Source of the DNA: Lachnospiraceae bacterium
GTDB taxonomy: Bacteria > Bacillota > Clostridia > Lachnospirales > Lachnospiraceae
Assembly (NCBI GenBank): GCA_900771995.1
Contig: CAAGQC010000003.1
Coordinates: forward strand, 1-20,731
Length of the DNA: 20,731 nt
Direction: 5' to 3'
Below, piece by piece: positions 13,118 through 20,731 of this stretch. The notes below the pieces were generated by a model. That model did no database searches, was not told the DNA's origin, and worked only from the letters and a program-made list of their open reading frames with translations. Numbering within the stretch: position 1 is the stretch's first letter; the number at the start of each line of letters is the position of its first letter. The position numbers and the translations under genes are program-made.

Positions 13118-15718
13118 ATGAATATTGATAAATTTACACAGAAATCCATAGAAGCCGTCAATGGCTGTGAAAAGCTCGCCATGGAATATGGCAATCAGGA
13201 GATCGAGCAGGAGCATCTGCTGTACAGTCTGCTGACGCTGGATGACAGTCTGATCTTAAAGCTTGTGGAGAAGATGGAGATTCAGAAGGATCATTTTGTA
13301 AACCGTGCTAAACAGGCGCTGGAGAAGAGAGTAAAGGTGCAGGGCGGTCAGCCTTATGTGGGGCAGTATCTGAACAAGGTACTGGTCAGCGCATCGGATG
13401 AGGCAAAGCAGATGGGAGATGAATATGTCTCCGTAGAGCATCTGTTCCTTGCCATGATCAAGAATCCCAACAGGGAGATCGCCGAGATCTGGAAAGAATA
13501 CGGCATTACCAGAGAGCGTTTCCTGCAGGCGCTGTCTACCGTAAGAGGTAACCAGAGAGTCACCAGTGACAATCCGGAAGCTACTTATGATACATTGGAA
13601 AAATACGGTCAGGATCTGGTGGAGAAAGCCAGAAACCAGAAGCTGGATCCCGTCATCGGACGTGACAGCGAGATCCGTAATGTGGTTCGTATCCTGTCCC
13701 GTAAGACGAAGAACAACCCCGTGCTGATCGGTGAACCCGGTGTCGGTAAAACTGCCGTGGTGGAAGGTCTGGCACAGCGTATTGTCAAGGGTGATGTTCC
13801 GCAGGGACTGAAGGATAAGAAGATCTTCGCTCTGGATATGGGTGCACTGGTAGCCGGTGCCAAATACAGAGGTGAATTCGAGGAACGTCTGAAAGCGGTA
13901 CTGGATGATGTGAAGAACAGCGACGGACAGATCATTCTGTTCATCGATGAACTGCACACCATTGTGGGTGCCGGTAAGACCGACGGTGCTCTGGATGCGG
14001 GCAACATGTTGAAGCCCATGCTGGCCCGTGGCGAACTGCATTGTATCGGTGCCACCACACTGGATGAATACAGACAGTATATTGAAAAGGATGCCGCTCT
14101 GGAACGTCGTTTCCAGCCGGTTATGGTAGAAGAACCTACCGTGGAGGACACGATCTCTATCCTGCGTGGACTGAAAGATCGTTACGAAGTATATCATAGT
14201 GTTAAGATCATGGATAACGCGCTGGTAAGTGCAGCCGTACTTTCCAACCGTTATATCACCGACAGATTCCTGCCGGATAAGGCCATCGACCTGGTGGATG
14301 AAGCCTGCGCCCTGATAAAGACCGAGATGGACAGTATGCCTACGGAGCTGGATGAACTGCAGCGTAAGGTGACACAGCTGGAGATCGAGGAGACCGCTCT
14401 GAAAAAAGAGGATGACCGGATCAGCAAGGAGCGGCTGGCAGATCTGCAGAAGGAACTGGCGGAGTTAAAGGACCAGTTCAATACCAGAAAGGCTCAGTGG
14501 GATAACGAGAAGGCATCCGTGGATAAACTTTCCAGACTGCGGGAAGAGAGAGACCGCATGAACAATGAGATCCAGATCGCAGAGCGGGAAGGCGACTATG
14601 AAAAGGCCGGCAGATTAAAATACAGCGAACTGCCCGCATTGGAAAAACAGCTGGCACAGGAAGAGGATAAGGTGGGAGAATCCGATCTGTCTCTGGTACA
14701 TGAAAAAGTATCGGAGGAAGAGATCGCAAGGATCATTTCCCGCTGGACCGGTATTCCGGTAGCCAAACTGACCGAGAGCGAACGGAACAAGACTCTCCAC
14801 CTTGACGAAGAACTGCACAAACGTGTGGTAGGTCAGGACGAGGGTGTGACCAAGGTCACCGAAGCCATCATCCGTTCCAAAGCCGGGATCAAGGATCCCA
14901 GCAAGCCCATCGGTTCCTTCCTGTTCTTAGGACCCACCGGTGTCGGTAAGACGGAGCTGGCCAAGAGTCTGGCGGCGGCACTGTTTGACGATGAGAACAA
15001 CATGGTACGTATCGATATGAGTGAGTACATGGAGAAATATTCTGTCTCCCGTCTGATCGGAGCGCCTCCCGGATATGTGGGATACGAGGAAGGCGGTCAG
15101 CTGACCGAAGCTGTCCGGAGAAAACCTTACAGCGTGGTACTGTTCGATGAGATCGAGAAGGCCCATCCCGATGTATTCAATGTACTGTTACAGGTACTGG
15201 ATGACGGCCGGATCACCGATTCCCAGGGACGTACCGTGGACTTCAAGAATACCATCCTGATTATGACTTCCAATATCGGTGCCAACTACCTGCTGGAGGG
15301 CATCAACGAAGACGGCACCATCAAGCCGGAGGCGGAAGCCGCAGTCATGAACGACCTGCGGGCACATTTCCGTCCGGAGTTTTTGAACCGTCTGGATGAG
15401 ACGATCCTGTTCAAGCCTCTGACCAAGGACAACATCGGCGGCATCATTCATCTGATCATTGCCGATCTGAACAGACGTCTGGAGGATAAGCAGCTGACCA
15501 TCCGCCTGTCGGAGGAAGCCATGCAGTACATCGTGGACAATGCTTATGATCCGGTCTACGGTGCACGTCCTCTGAAACGTTATATTCAGAAATATGTGGA
15601 GACTCTGGCTGCCAAGATGATCCTGGCAGATCAGGTGGAAGAGGGCGATACCATTGTCATTACCGTGGAGGGAGACAGACTGGCCGCAAAATGTGAAAAA
15701 GGATCGAAAAATCAATAA
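13118..15718 (+). CDS. clpB: ClpB disaggregase
   Basis: ClpB is the hexameric AAA+ chaperone that, with DnaK, pulls proteins out of aggregates in the cytoplasm. The 866 residues show the full layout: an N-terminal Clp-N repeat domain (about 1-145), a first AAA+ module with Walker A GEPGVGKT (205-212) and Walker B LFIDELH, the coiled-coil M-domain (about 405-525) that separates ClpB from ClpA and ClpX, and a second AAA+ module with GPTGVGKT (605-612) and VLFDEIEKAHPD. There is no ClpP-binding loop evident, as expected. GAGGAGG lies 9 bases before the ATG at 13118. It is monocistronic, with its own terminator. Stress control is expected, but no known heat-shock operator is seen. Confidence 0.97.
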   Translation: MNIDKFTQKSIEAVNGCEKLAMEYGNQEIEQEHLLYSLLTLDDSLILKLVEKMEIQKDHFVNRAKQALEKRVKVQGGQPYVGQYLNKVLVSASDEAKQMGDEYVSVEHLFLAMIKNPNREIAEIWKEYGITRERFLQALSTVRGNQRVTSDNPEATYDTLEKYGQDLVEKARNQKLDPVIGRDSEIRNVVRILSRKTKNNPVLIGEPGVGKTAVVEGLAQRIVKGDVPQGLKDKKIFALDMGALVAGAKYRGEFEERLKAVLDDVKNSDGQIILFIDELHTIVGAGKTDGALDAGNMLKPMLARGELHCIGATTLDEYRQYIEKDAALERRFQPVMVEEPTVEDTISILRGLKDRYEVYHSVKIMDNALVSAAVLSNRYITDRFLPDKAIDLVDEACALIKTEMDSMPTELDELQRKVTQLEIEETALKKEDDRISKERLADLQKELAELKDQFNTRKAQWDNEKASVDKLSRLREERDRMNNEIQIAEREGDYEKAGRLKYSELPALEKQLAQEEDKVGESDLSLVHEKVSEEEIARIISRWTGIPVAKLTESERNKTLHLDEELHKRVVGQDEGVTKVTEAIIRSKAGIKDPSKPIGSFLFLGPTGVGKTELAKSLAAALFDDENNMVRIDMSEYMEKYSVSRLIGAPPGYVGYEEGGQLTEAVRRKPYSVVLFDEIEKAHPDVFNVLLQVLDDGRITDSQGRTVDFKNTILIMTSNIGANYLLEGINEDGTIKPEAEAAVMNDLRAHFRPEFLNRLDETILFKPLTKDNIGGIIHLIIADLNRRLEDKQLTIRLSEEAMQYIVDNAYDPVYGARPLKRYIQKYVETLAAKMILADQVEEGDTIVITVEGDRLAAKCEKGSKNQ

Positions 15719-15735
15719 TCCGTAAAATAAAACAG

Positions 15736-15770
15736 GGAGCAAAGATGATGATACTTGTCATTTTTGCTCC
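15736..15770 (+). terminator. Terminator after clpB
   Basis: GGAGCAAAGATGA (15736-15748) pairs with TCATTTTTGCTCC (15758-15770) over 13 positions with one G-U pair. The following TTTCGTTT is a modest U-tract, so termination may be incomplete. Confidence 0.7.
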
Positions 15771-15783
15771 TTTCGTTTACAAT
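15755..15783 (+). promoter_or_regulatory. Promoter of the DUF4250-ASKHA pair, inside the clpB terminator
   Basis: TTGTCA (15755-15760), a 17-base spacer and TACAAT (15778-15783) each match consensus at five of six positions. The -35 lies in the loop and 3' arm of the clpB terminator, and the terminator's U-rich tail forms the end of the spacer. The start would fall near 15790. Confidence 0.65.
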
Positions 15784-15821
15784 AGAACTCTGTCAAAAAC
15801 AGGAAAAGTGAGGAAAATGTT

Positions 15822-15995
15822 ATGATACCACAGGATCCCGTAATGTTATTAAGCTTTGTAAATCTGAAACTCCGCGATTTCTACGGAAGTCTGGAGCAGC
15901 TCTGTGATGACCTGGATGTGAATAAACAGGAGATCACGGAGAAGCTGGCAGCCATCGATTATCATTACGATGAAGAGAGGAATCAGTTTGTATAA
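15822..15995 (+). CDS. DUF4250 small protein
   Basis: A 57-residue acidic cytoplasmic protein recognised as DUF4250 from its whole length: it opens MIPQDPVMLLSFVN, has a central LEQLCDDLDV stretch and ends in YDEERNQFV. DUF4250 proteins are widespread in Clostridia and have no established function. The predicted shape is a small helical bundle. The middle, where a short helix is followed by a turn and another helix, resembles a helix-turn-helix, but I would not call DNA binding from this. TGAGGA lies 7 bases before the ATG. The stop overlaps the TTG start of the next gene by 8 bases, so the two are translationally coupled. Confidence 0.85.
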   Translation: MIPQDPVMLLSFVNLKLRDFYGSLEQLCDDLDVNKQEITEKLAAIDYHYDEERNQFV

Positions 15996-17244
15996 TACGA
16001 CCGGCAGTACCACAGGAAAAAAGGGAACCAGATGCCTGATCTGTACCGGCTGCGGCAGATGCCCCGGGGTGATCCGGGGCATGCAGGTAGTGACGGAAAA
16101 GCTGGAACTCCCTCCGTTATCTTTGCAGAATACGGGAGGTAAACGGCTGATGACCGTGGACATTGGAACTACCACCATTGCCATGCAGCTCTATGACATG
16201 TCCGGCAAAGTGGTGGACAGTTTTCCCAGCGTGAATCCTCAGGTCAGTTACGGTGCCGATGTGCTCTCCCGGATAGAGGCGGCAAAGGATCCGGGAAAGG
16301 CTGCGGATATGCAGAAAAAAGTCCGGGATCTCATCGAAAAGGGAGTGCAGCGTTTTTCCAAAAAGCTGCAGCCGCAGGAGACTCTGCAGATGGTCATTGC
16401 GGCCAATACCACCATGACCTATCTGCTCCTGGGCTGGGATCCGGCGGAACTGGGAAGGGCACCCTTCCGGGTCAGCCATCCCGGGGCAGTGGAGACGGAG
16501 ATTGCAGATGTCCCCTGTCATGTGATCCCGGGATTGTCTGCTTTCGTGGGAGGAGACATTACGGCGGGAATACTGGCTTGCGGGATGCCGGAACAGGAAG
16601 CGCCCATGCTGCTCATCGATCTGGGAACCAACGGCGAGATGGCACTGGGGAACCGGCACAAATTACATGCCTGTGCCACGGCGGCAGGACCTGCTTTCGA
16701 AGGCGGTGCCAACCGGGGCATCTGGGGCGCAGATATGGTACGGCTGCTGCAAAAGCTTTTGGAAGAAGGGCTGATGGACAGGCAGGGATTGTTGAAGGAA
16801 CCCTATTTTACAGAAGGCATCCGCATCGGTGACGTTCTCGTGACAAAGGAATCCGTCCGGGCGGTACAGCTGGCAAAGGGAGCCATAGCCGCAGGCATCG
16901 AGATCCTGGCGGAAAGCTATGGTATAAGGCTTGCGGAGATCTCCAGGGTGGTGCTTGCGGGAGGCTTCGGCTACTATCTGGATCCGAAGGCGGCGGCAGC
17001 CATCGGCCTGCTTCCGAAGGAACTGACAGACCGCACCGTGACCGGCGGCAATACGGCCCTGAGCGGCGCTGCTCTGGTGGGCAGCAGAATACTGACGGTA
17101 GGCGGTTCGGACACCGTGGAAACAGCAGCGCAGAAGGACGGGGATGACCTGCGAAAACGGCAGAATCTGCAGATTCGTATTCTGAATCTGGCGGAAGAAG
17201 AGAAGTTCCCGGAGATTTTTCTGACGAAGATGAACTTTGCCTGA
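15988..17244 (+). CDS. ASKHA-domain (DUF4445) corrinoid-activator-like iron-sulfur protein
   Basis: DUF4445/COG3894 proteins (RACo/RamA type) use ATP to drive reductive reactivation of corrinoid proteins. The ASKHA nucleotide-binding signatures are clear (numbering from the TTG start): DIGTTT near 53, the second phosphate loop LIDLGTNGE near 210, and the adenosine motif LAGGFG near 325. Normal members begin with a [2Fe-2S] ferredoxin domain of about 90 residues. Here that is absent, and a compact CX2CX2CX2CP motif (Cys16, 19, 22, 25) suggests one [4Fe-4S] cluster. I start it at TTG 15988 (418 residues) because GAGAGG lies 7 bases upstream; ATG 15970 has no ribosome site. No corrinoid protein or methyltransferase lies in the window, so its client is unknown. 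Confidence 0.85.
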   Translation: MYNTTGSTTGKKGTRCLICTGCGRCPGVIRGMQVVTEKLELPPLSLQNTGGKRLMTVDIGTTTIAMQLYDMSGKVVDSFPSVNPQVSYGADVLSRIEAAKDPGKAADMQKKVRDLIEKGVQRFSKKLQPQETLQMVIAANTTMTYLLLGWDPAELGRAPFRVSHPGAVETEIADVPCHVIPGLSAFVGGDITAGILACGMPEQEAPMLLIDLGTNGEMALGNRHKLHACATAAGPAFEGGANRGIWGADMVRLLQKLLEEGLMDRQGLLKEPYFTEGIRIGDVLVTKESVRAVQLAKGAIAAGIEILAESYGIRLAEISRVVLAGGFGYYLDPKAAAAIGLLPKELTDRTVTGGNTALSGAALVGSRILTVGGSDTVETAAQKDGDDLRKRQNLQIRILNLAEEEKFPEIFLTKMNFA

Positions 17245-17283
17245 AAATGTACAAAAAGCATAACAAATGGCGGAAAATGTTGT

Positions 17284-17312
17284 TCCATTCTGGTAATTAT
17301 TATGCTATAATT
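17284..17312 (+). promoter_or_regulatory. Promoter of the chemotaxis receptor gene
   Basis: TATAAT at 17307-17312 is preceded by TGC, an extended -10. The -35, TTCCAT at 17284-17289, is weak. A flagellar sigma-D promoter would be expected for many chemotaxis genes but is not seen. Confidence 0.65.
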
Positions 17313-17346
17313 TATAATATCTATAACAAGTACCGGAGGGTATTAC

Positions 17347-19551
17347 ATGAGTACGAATGTTGAAAGAACTAAGAAATCTCTTTTTGAGGGGAAAAAAGAG
17401 AAGACTTCTGAGAAGAAGCCTGTAAAGGAAAAAAAGGGTAAGAAGGCATCTGCGGAGAAGAAACCGAAGGCTCCGAAGCAGAAGAAGAGCGGAAAAAGCT
17501 CCAAACTGCTCAGCATCCGCAATAAGATTGTGTTATGTTTCCTGGTGCCCATTGTATTTATGGTGATCATCGGCGTGTCCGCTTACCAGAAATCTGCAGA
17601 AGGCTTAAGCGAGAAGTTCACGGATTCTTCCCTGCAGACCATGCGTATGGCCACGGAATATCTGAATATGACATGTGACTTTATTCGTTCCGAGGGACTG
17701 AAATACGCATATGACGATGATCTGAGAAAGTATTTCCTGGGAATGTATGAGGACAGTCCCGTAGACAAGCTGAATTTTCTGACGGCTACGAAGTCGAACC
17801 TTTTATCGGTACAGACTTCCAATCCGTTTATCAGCCATATGCACATCATTCCGAAGAAAGGGGTCAGCTTACTGTCCACCAAGCTTTCTTCCGGAGTAGA
17901 CGGCTTCCTGGATGAATATAAGGAAGATGTGGCTTCCGGCGAAGGACGCAGAAGCATCCCTCAGTGGATCGACAGCCATCCCGTGCTGGATGAAAAGGTA
18001 ACCGAGACCGAAAAAGATTATATCATGGCATTCCAGATGATGAGCCAGTCCAACAATGCCTGTGTCGTTATTGATATCAAGCCTTCCGCCATTACGGATT
18101 TCATGAAAAAGATCGATATGGGTGATGGCAGCATTATCGGATTTATCACTCCCGGCGGCAGAGAACTGGTAGTGGAAAATGTAGCGGAAGGACAGGAAAG
18201 TGTGCTTCCGGAAGAAGGCAATGTCTTCTACGGAGAAGATTATTATACCGCGGTCATGGATGAGGCAGTAGCCGATGCCGGTACCGCAGAGGTGGATTTC
18301 CAGGGAGAGAATTACCTCTTCATCTACAGCCGCAGCGCAGATATCGGTTTCACGACCTGCGCACTGGTACCCATGAGGGTGGTGACCAGTCAGGCAACCG
18401 AGATCCGGAACATGACCATCGGACTGGTGATTCTGGCCTGCATTATCGTAGTGATCGTAGGTATCTTCATTACCGCAGGTATTGAGAATAATATGAAGCG
18501 TATCTCCAGAAAGTTCGGAGATGTGGCGAAGGGTGATCTGACCGTTACCGTATCTGTCAAGGGACATGATGAATTCCAGGATCTGGCGGGTTCGGCGACC
18601 AACATGATTACGAATACCAAGAAGCTGGTCAACCAGGTAAGCAATGCCACCGGAGAACTGGAAGTGTCCGCACAGAATGTGGGACAGGCTTCCGAACTGA
18701 TCCATGAGTATTCACAGGATATTACCCGGGCCATCGGTGAGATCAACGAAGGTATGGAAGAGCAGTCCAGACATGCGCAGGAATGTGTGGAGAAGACGGA
18801 CATCCTTTCCAATGAGATCCAGGAAGTCAGCCATGTGGTAGAACGGGTAGAGAAGCTGGTGGATGAGACCGAAGGCATGATCAACAAGGGAATGGAGATC
18901 GTACAGGTACTGGGCAACCGTGCCGATGAAACGACCCAGATGACTGTGAAAGTAAGTGAGAGCATCGAGTCCCTCCGCAAGGAATCCGAGATCATCAACA
19001 GCTTTGTAGGTACGATCACGGAGATCACGGAGCAGACCAATCTGCTGTCTCTGAATGCTTCCATCGAGGCAGCCAGAGCGGGAGAGGCCGGAAGAGGCTT
19101 TGCCGTAGTAGCGGAGGAGATCCGTAAGCTGGCAGATGATTCCGCCAAGGCAGCCGGTGAGATCAGCAACAATGTAGCGAATATCACCGCACAGACCCAG
19201 AACAGTGTGGAAAGTGCCAGCCAGGCGAAAGCCATGGTAGAACTCCAGACCAAGGCCGTGGAGGAAGTAATCGCAGTATTCCGTGAGATGCAGGCACGTA
19301 TGGGCCAGCTGATCGAAGGACTGAAAGATATCGTTGCAAGTACGGAGAAGGCGGACGGCGAGCGCAGCGCAGCCGTGGCAGCGGTGAAGAATATTTCCGA
19401 TATTATCGAAGAGACCGCGGGCAGTGCCGAGACCGTCAACGATGTAGCCAATAAGCTGTTACAGCATGTAGAGCAGCTGAGCAGCACGGCAAGTATATTG
19501 GACGAAAATATGGAAGGACTCAAGAACGAGATCTCTGTATTCAAGATCTGA
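17347..19551 (+). CDS. Methyl-accepting chemotaxis protein with a lysine-rich N-terminal tail
   Basis: A 734-residue transmembrane receptor that passes ligand signals to CheA and CheW. In order: a cytoplasmic N-terminal tail of about 60 residues with 21 lysines; first membrane helix (about 61-79); an extracellular sensor of about 275 residues that looks like a dCache domain; second helix (about 357-378); a HAMP domain; and a long methyl-accepting coiled coil whose conserved hairpin tip begins at EITEQTNLLSLNASIEAARA (559-578). There is no C-terminal CheR-binding pentapeptide. The tail is unusual, since most receptors have only a few residues before the first helix. GGAGG lies 6 bases before the ATG. 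The gene has its own promoter and terminator, with no other chemotaxis gene nearby. Confidence 0.93.
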   Translation: MSTNVERTKKSLFEGKKEKTSEKKPVKEKKGKKASAEKKPKAPKQKKSGKSSKLLSIRNKIVLCFLVPIVFMVIIGVSAYQKSAEGLSEKFTDSSLQTMRMATEYLNMTCDFIRSEGLKYAYDDDLRKYFLGMYEDSPVDKLNFLTATKSNLLSVQTSNPFISHMHIIPKKGVSLLSTKLSSGVDGFLDEYKEDVASGEGRRSIPQWIDSHPVLDEKVTETEKDYIMAFQMMSQSNNACVVIDIKPSAITDFMKKIDMGDGSIIGFITPGGRELVVENVAEGQESVLPEEGNVFYGEDYYTAVMDEAVADAGTAEVDFQGENYLFIYSRSADIGFTTCALVPMRVVTSQATEIRNMTIGLVILACIIVVIVGIFITAGIENNMKRISRKFGDVAKGDLTVTVSVKGHDEFQDLAGSATNMITNTKKLVNQVSNATGELEVSAQNVGQASELIHEYSQDITRAIGEINEGMEEQSRHAQECVEKTDILSNEIQEVSHVVERVEKLVDETEGMINKGMEIVQVLGNRADETTQMTVKVSESIESLRKESEIINSFVGTITEITEQTNLLSLNASIEAARAGEAGRGFAVVAEEIRKLADDSAKAAGEISNNVANITAQTQNSVESASQAKAMVELQTKAVEEVIAVFREMQARMGQLIEGLKDIVASTEKADGERSAAVAAVKNISDIIEETAGSAETVNDVANKLLQHVEQLSSTASILDENMEGLKNEISVFKI

Positions 19552-19578
19552 GGATAATTTCATAAAAGATTCTACCAG

Positions 19579-19616
19579 GGAGATTTGGAGGCGAAGACTT
19601 CCAAATCTCCTTTTTT
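19579..19616 (+). terminator. Intrinsic terminator after the chemotaxis receptor gene
   Basis: GGAGATTTGGA (19579-19589) pairs perfectly with TCCAAATCTCC (19600-19610), and six T follow directly. Confidence 0.93.
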
Positions 19617-19701
19617 GGGTTACAGGATTCCTTAGTGGAGGAATTGCCTCTTTTTCCCATGCATATATTTTCTGTGAAAGCGAAGAAGCGGATGGCTGGC
19701 A

Positions 19702-20430
19702 ATGAGGAAAGTACGGACGGGAATTCTGATCTTTGATCTGGTCATGGGAATATTGTGCCTGGCGGTGGGCATCAGTGAAAACGAAAGGCCACAGCCATAC
19801 GAAGGTATCGAAGAGGTGGTACCCTGTTCCCGGGAAGCATCGGCAGGGGACGTCATCTGTGAGGAAGAGGAGATCGCGAAGAAGATCGCGCTGACTTTCG
19901 ATGACGGACCCCATCCGAAGTATACGGAACGGCTTCTGGATGGATTGAAAGAGAGGGACGTGGTAGCTACTTTTTTTGTAACCGGAGAGAATGCGCAGAA
20001 TTATCCGGAGATCATACGGCGGGAACAGGAGGAAGGACATCTGATTGGCAACCATACCTACAGCCATATTCAGCTCACTTCCCGTAATCGGGAGATCTTC
20101 CGGGAGGAACTGGTGAAGACCAACGAGATCCTGGAGGAGATCACGGGAGAGAAAGTGAGCTTTGTCCGGCCGCCCTATGGAAGCTGGGACAAGAGTTTTG
20201 AGAAAGAACTGAATATGTTCCCGGTACTGTGGAATATTGATCCTCTGGACTGGTGTTCCCATAATGCGGACTGCATTGCCGCCAGGGTGGTGGAGAAAGC
20301 GGGGGACGGGGACATTATTTTAATGCATGACTATTATGAGACCTCTGTCACCGCGGCACTGGAAGTGGTGGATGCCCTGCAGAAAAGGGGCTTCCAGTTC
20401 GTAACAGTGGAGGAGATCCTGTTTGACTGA
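19702..20430 (+). CDS. Membrane-anchored polysaccharide deacetylase
   Basis: A NodB-homology (carbohydrate esterase 4) enzyme of 242 residues, which removes acetyl groups from N-acetylated sugars in peptidoglycan or another envelope polymer. Residues 6-23 form an anchor or uncleaved signal, which places the domain outside the cell. The metal and catalytic motifs are complete: TFDDG (65-69, base and metal Asp), NHTYSH (117-122, metal His118 and His122), RPPYG (156-160), DPLDW (180-184) and LMHD (207-210). The start at 19702 has only a poor ribosome site, but no better in-frame start is seen. It stands alone after a terminator. Its stop lies 10 bases from the end of a convergent gene, with no terminator between them. 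Confidence 0.92.
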   Translation: MRKVRTGILIFDLVMGILCLAVGISENERPQPYEGIEEVVPCSREASAGDVICEEEEIAKKIALTFDDGPHPKYTERLLDGLKERDVVATFFVTGENAQNYPEIIRREQEEGHLIGNHTYSHIQLTSRNREIFREELVKTNEILEEITGEKVSFVRPPYGSWDKSFEKELNMFPVLWNIDPLDWCSHNADCIAARVVEKAGDGDIILMHDYYETSVTAALEVVDALQKRGFQFVTVEEILFD

Positions 20431-20440
20431 CCCTGCTGCG

Positions 20441-20731
20441 TTATTGTAAGAGCAAAGCCACCTGTGTGATATAATTCGCCGGATCCCTGTGTTGGGGTGG
20501 ACCCTCCAGATAAGTGTGTCTGGCAATGCCGGACAGAGCCAGTCCCCGGGCGGAAGCCTGGGCAAGCAATGTTTCTCTGGCTTTTGGAAGCGACTCATAG
20601 CAGCCGTGATAGAAGATACAGAGAGCCTTCTGCTCCGGCAGACGGACTACGTTTTCTCCCGCACTGGCAGCCGGTACCGAGATGTAACAGGTGATCTCTT
20701 CCGGATGATCCAGAGTGTATTCGACGAAAAA
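20441..20731 (-). CDS. C-terminal part of a GyrI-like effector-binding regulator (partial)
   Basis: An open frame on the minus strand enters from the window edge and ends at a TAA at 20443-20441, giving 96 residues. The end reads YLEGPPQHRDP followed by NYITQVALLL, typical of the GyrI-like small-molecule-binding domain found at the C terminus of MerR- and AraC-family regulators. LCIFYHGCYESLPKA upstream fits the same domain. The N-terminal part, with any DNA-binding domain, lies outside the window, so the family of the whole protein is unknown. It converges on the deacetylase gene. Confidence 0.75.
   Translation of the reverse strand, partial: FFVEYTLDHPEEITCYISVPAASAGENVVRLPEQKALCIFYHGCYESLPKARETLLAQASARGLALSGIARHTYLEGPPQHRDPANYITQVALLLQ

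Noticed and set aside
13256..14197. 313-codon open frame on the minus strand inside clpB
   Set aside because: Fully antisense to a conserved gene, with no recognisable domain or ribosome site; a codon-bias shadow.
18390..19544. 384-codon minus-strand frame opposite the chemotaxis receptor
   Set aside because: Ser/Thr/Ile-rich mirror of the receptor coiled coil, typical of an antisense shadow.

Overview
The window looks like the chromosome of an anaerobic Firmicute, most likely a member of the Lachnospiraceae or a close clostridial relative. The case rests on gene content and signals: a DUF4250 small protein, a DUF4445/ASKHA corrinoid-activator-type protein, CsoR-CopA copper control, strong GGAGG ribosome sites, some TTG starts, and A+T-rich intergenic regions with sigma-A-type promoters. 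The genus cannot be read from the sequence. I see no phage, insertion sequence, CRISPR array, tRNA or rRNA. This is mostly a housekeeping and accessory chromosomal segment.

Layout. 1-1902: a glycerophosphodiester phosphodiesterase and an AAC(3)-family acetyltransferase, closed by a perfect-palindrome terminator shared with a convergent cold-shock gene. 1917-2321 (minus): the cold-shock gene, with a leader of about 150 nt holding a 16-bp inverted repeat followed by seven U. 2402-3922: a DUF368 membrane protein (undecaprenyl-phosphate translocase family) followed by a membrane-anchored EIIA-Glc-like protein in which both catalytic histidines are asparagine. 3895-4710 (minus): an AraC regulator, overlapping the EIIA-like gene tail to tail and divergent from a GH43 glycosidase (4921-6462). 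A MATE exporter (6550-7896) follows. 7977-9498: a homocysteine synthase (metY) behind a structured leader that matches no SAM riboswitch I know. 9539-12868: a copper module, with two CsoR boxes, csoR, and a copA that carries an in-frame CopZ-like C-terminal domain with its own ribosome site and ATG. 12998-15770: clpB with a 5' hairpin and a terminator whose 3' half contains the next promoter. 15822-17244: DUF4250 and a short ASKHA protein with a CX2CX2CX2CP iron-sulfur motif, coupled by an 8-base overlap at a TTG start. 17347-19616: a methyl-accepting chemotaxis protein with a lysine-rich N-terminal tail. 19702-20430: a membrane-anchored polysaccharide deacetylase. 20441-20731 (minus): the C-terminal end of a GyrI-like effector-binding regulator, cut by the window edge.

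How the genes work together. The clearest functional unit is copper homeostasis: CsoR represses, CopA exports, and the CopZ-like domain delivers Cu(I). The AraC regulator probably controls GH43. The DUF368 and dead-EIIA pair suggests a regulatory rather than phosphotransfer role next to a lipid-carrier recycling protein. The most unusual items are this pseudo-EIIA, the copA-copZ fusion with an internal start, the cold-shock attenuator-like leader, the unassigned metY leader, and the DUF4250-ASKHA coupling.
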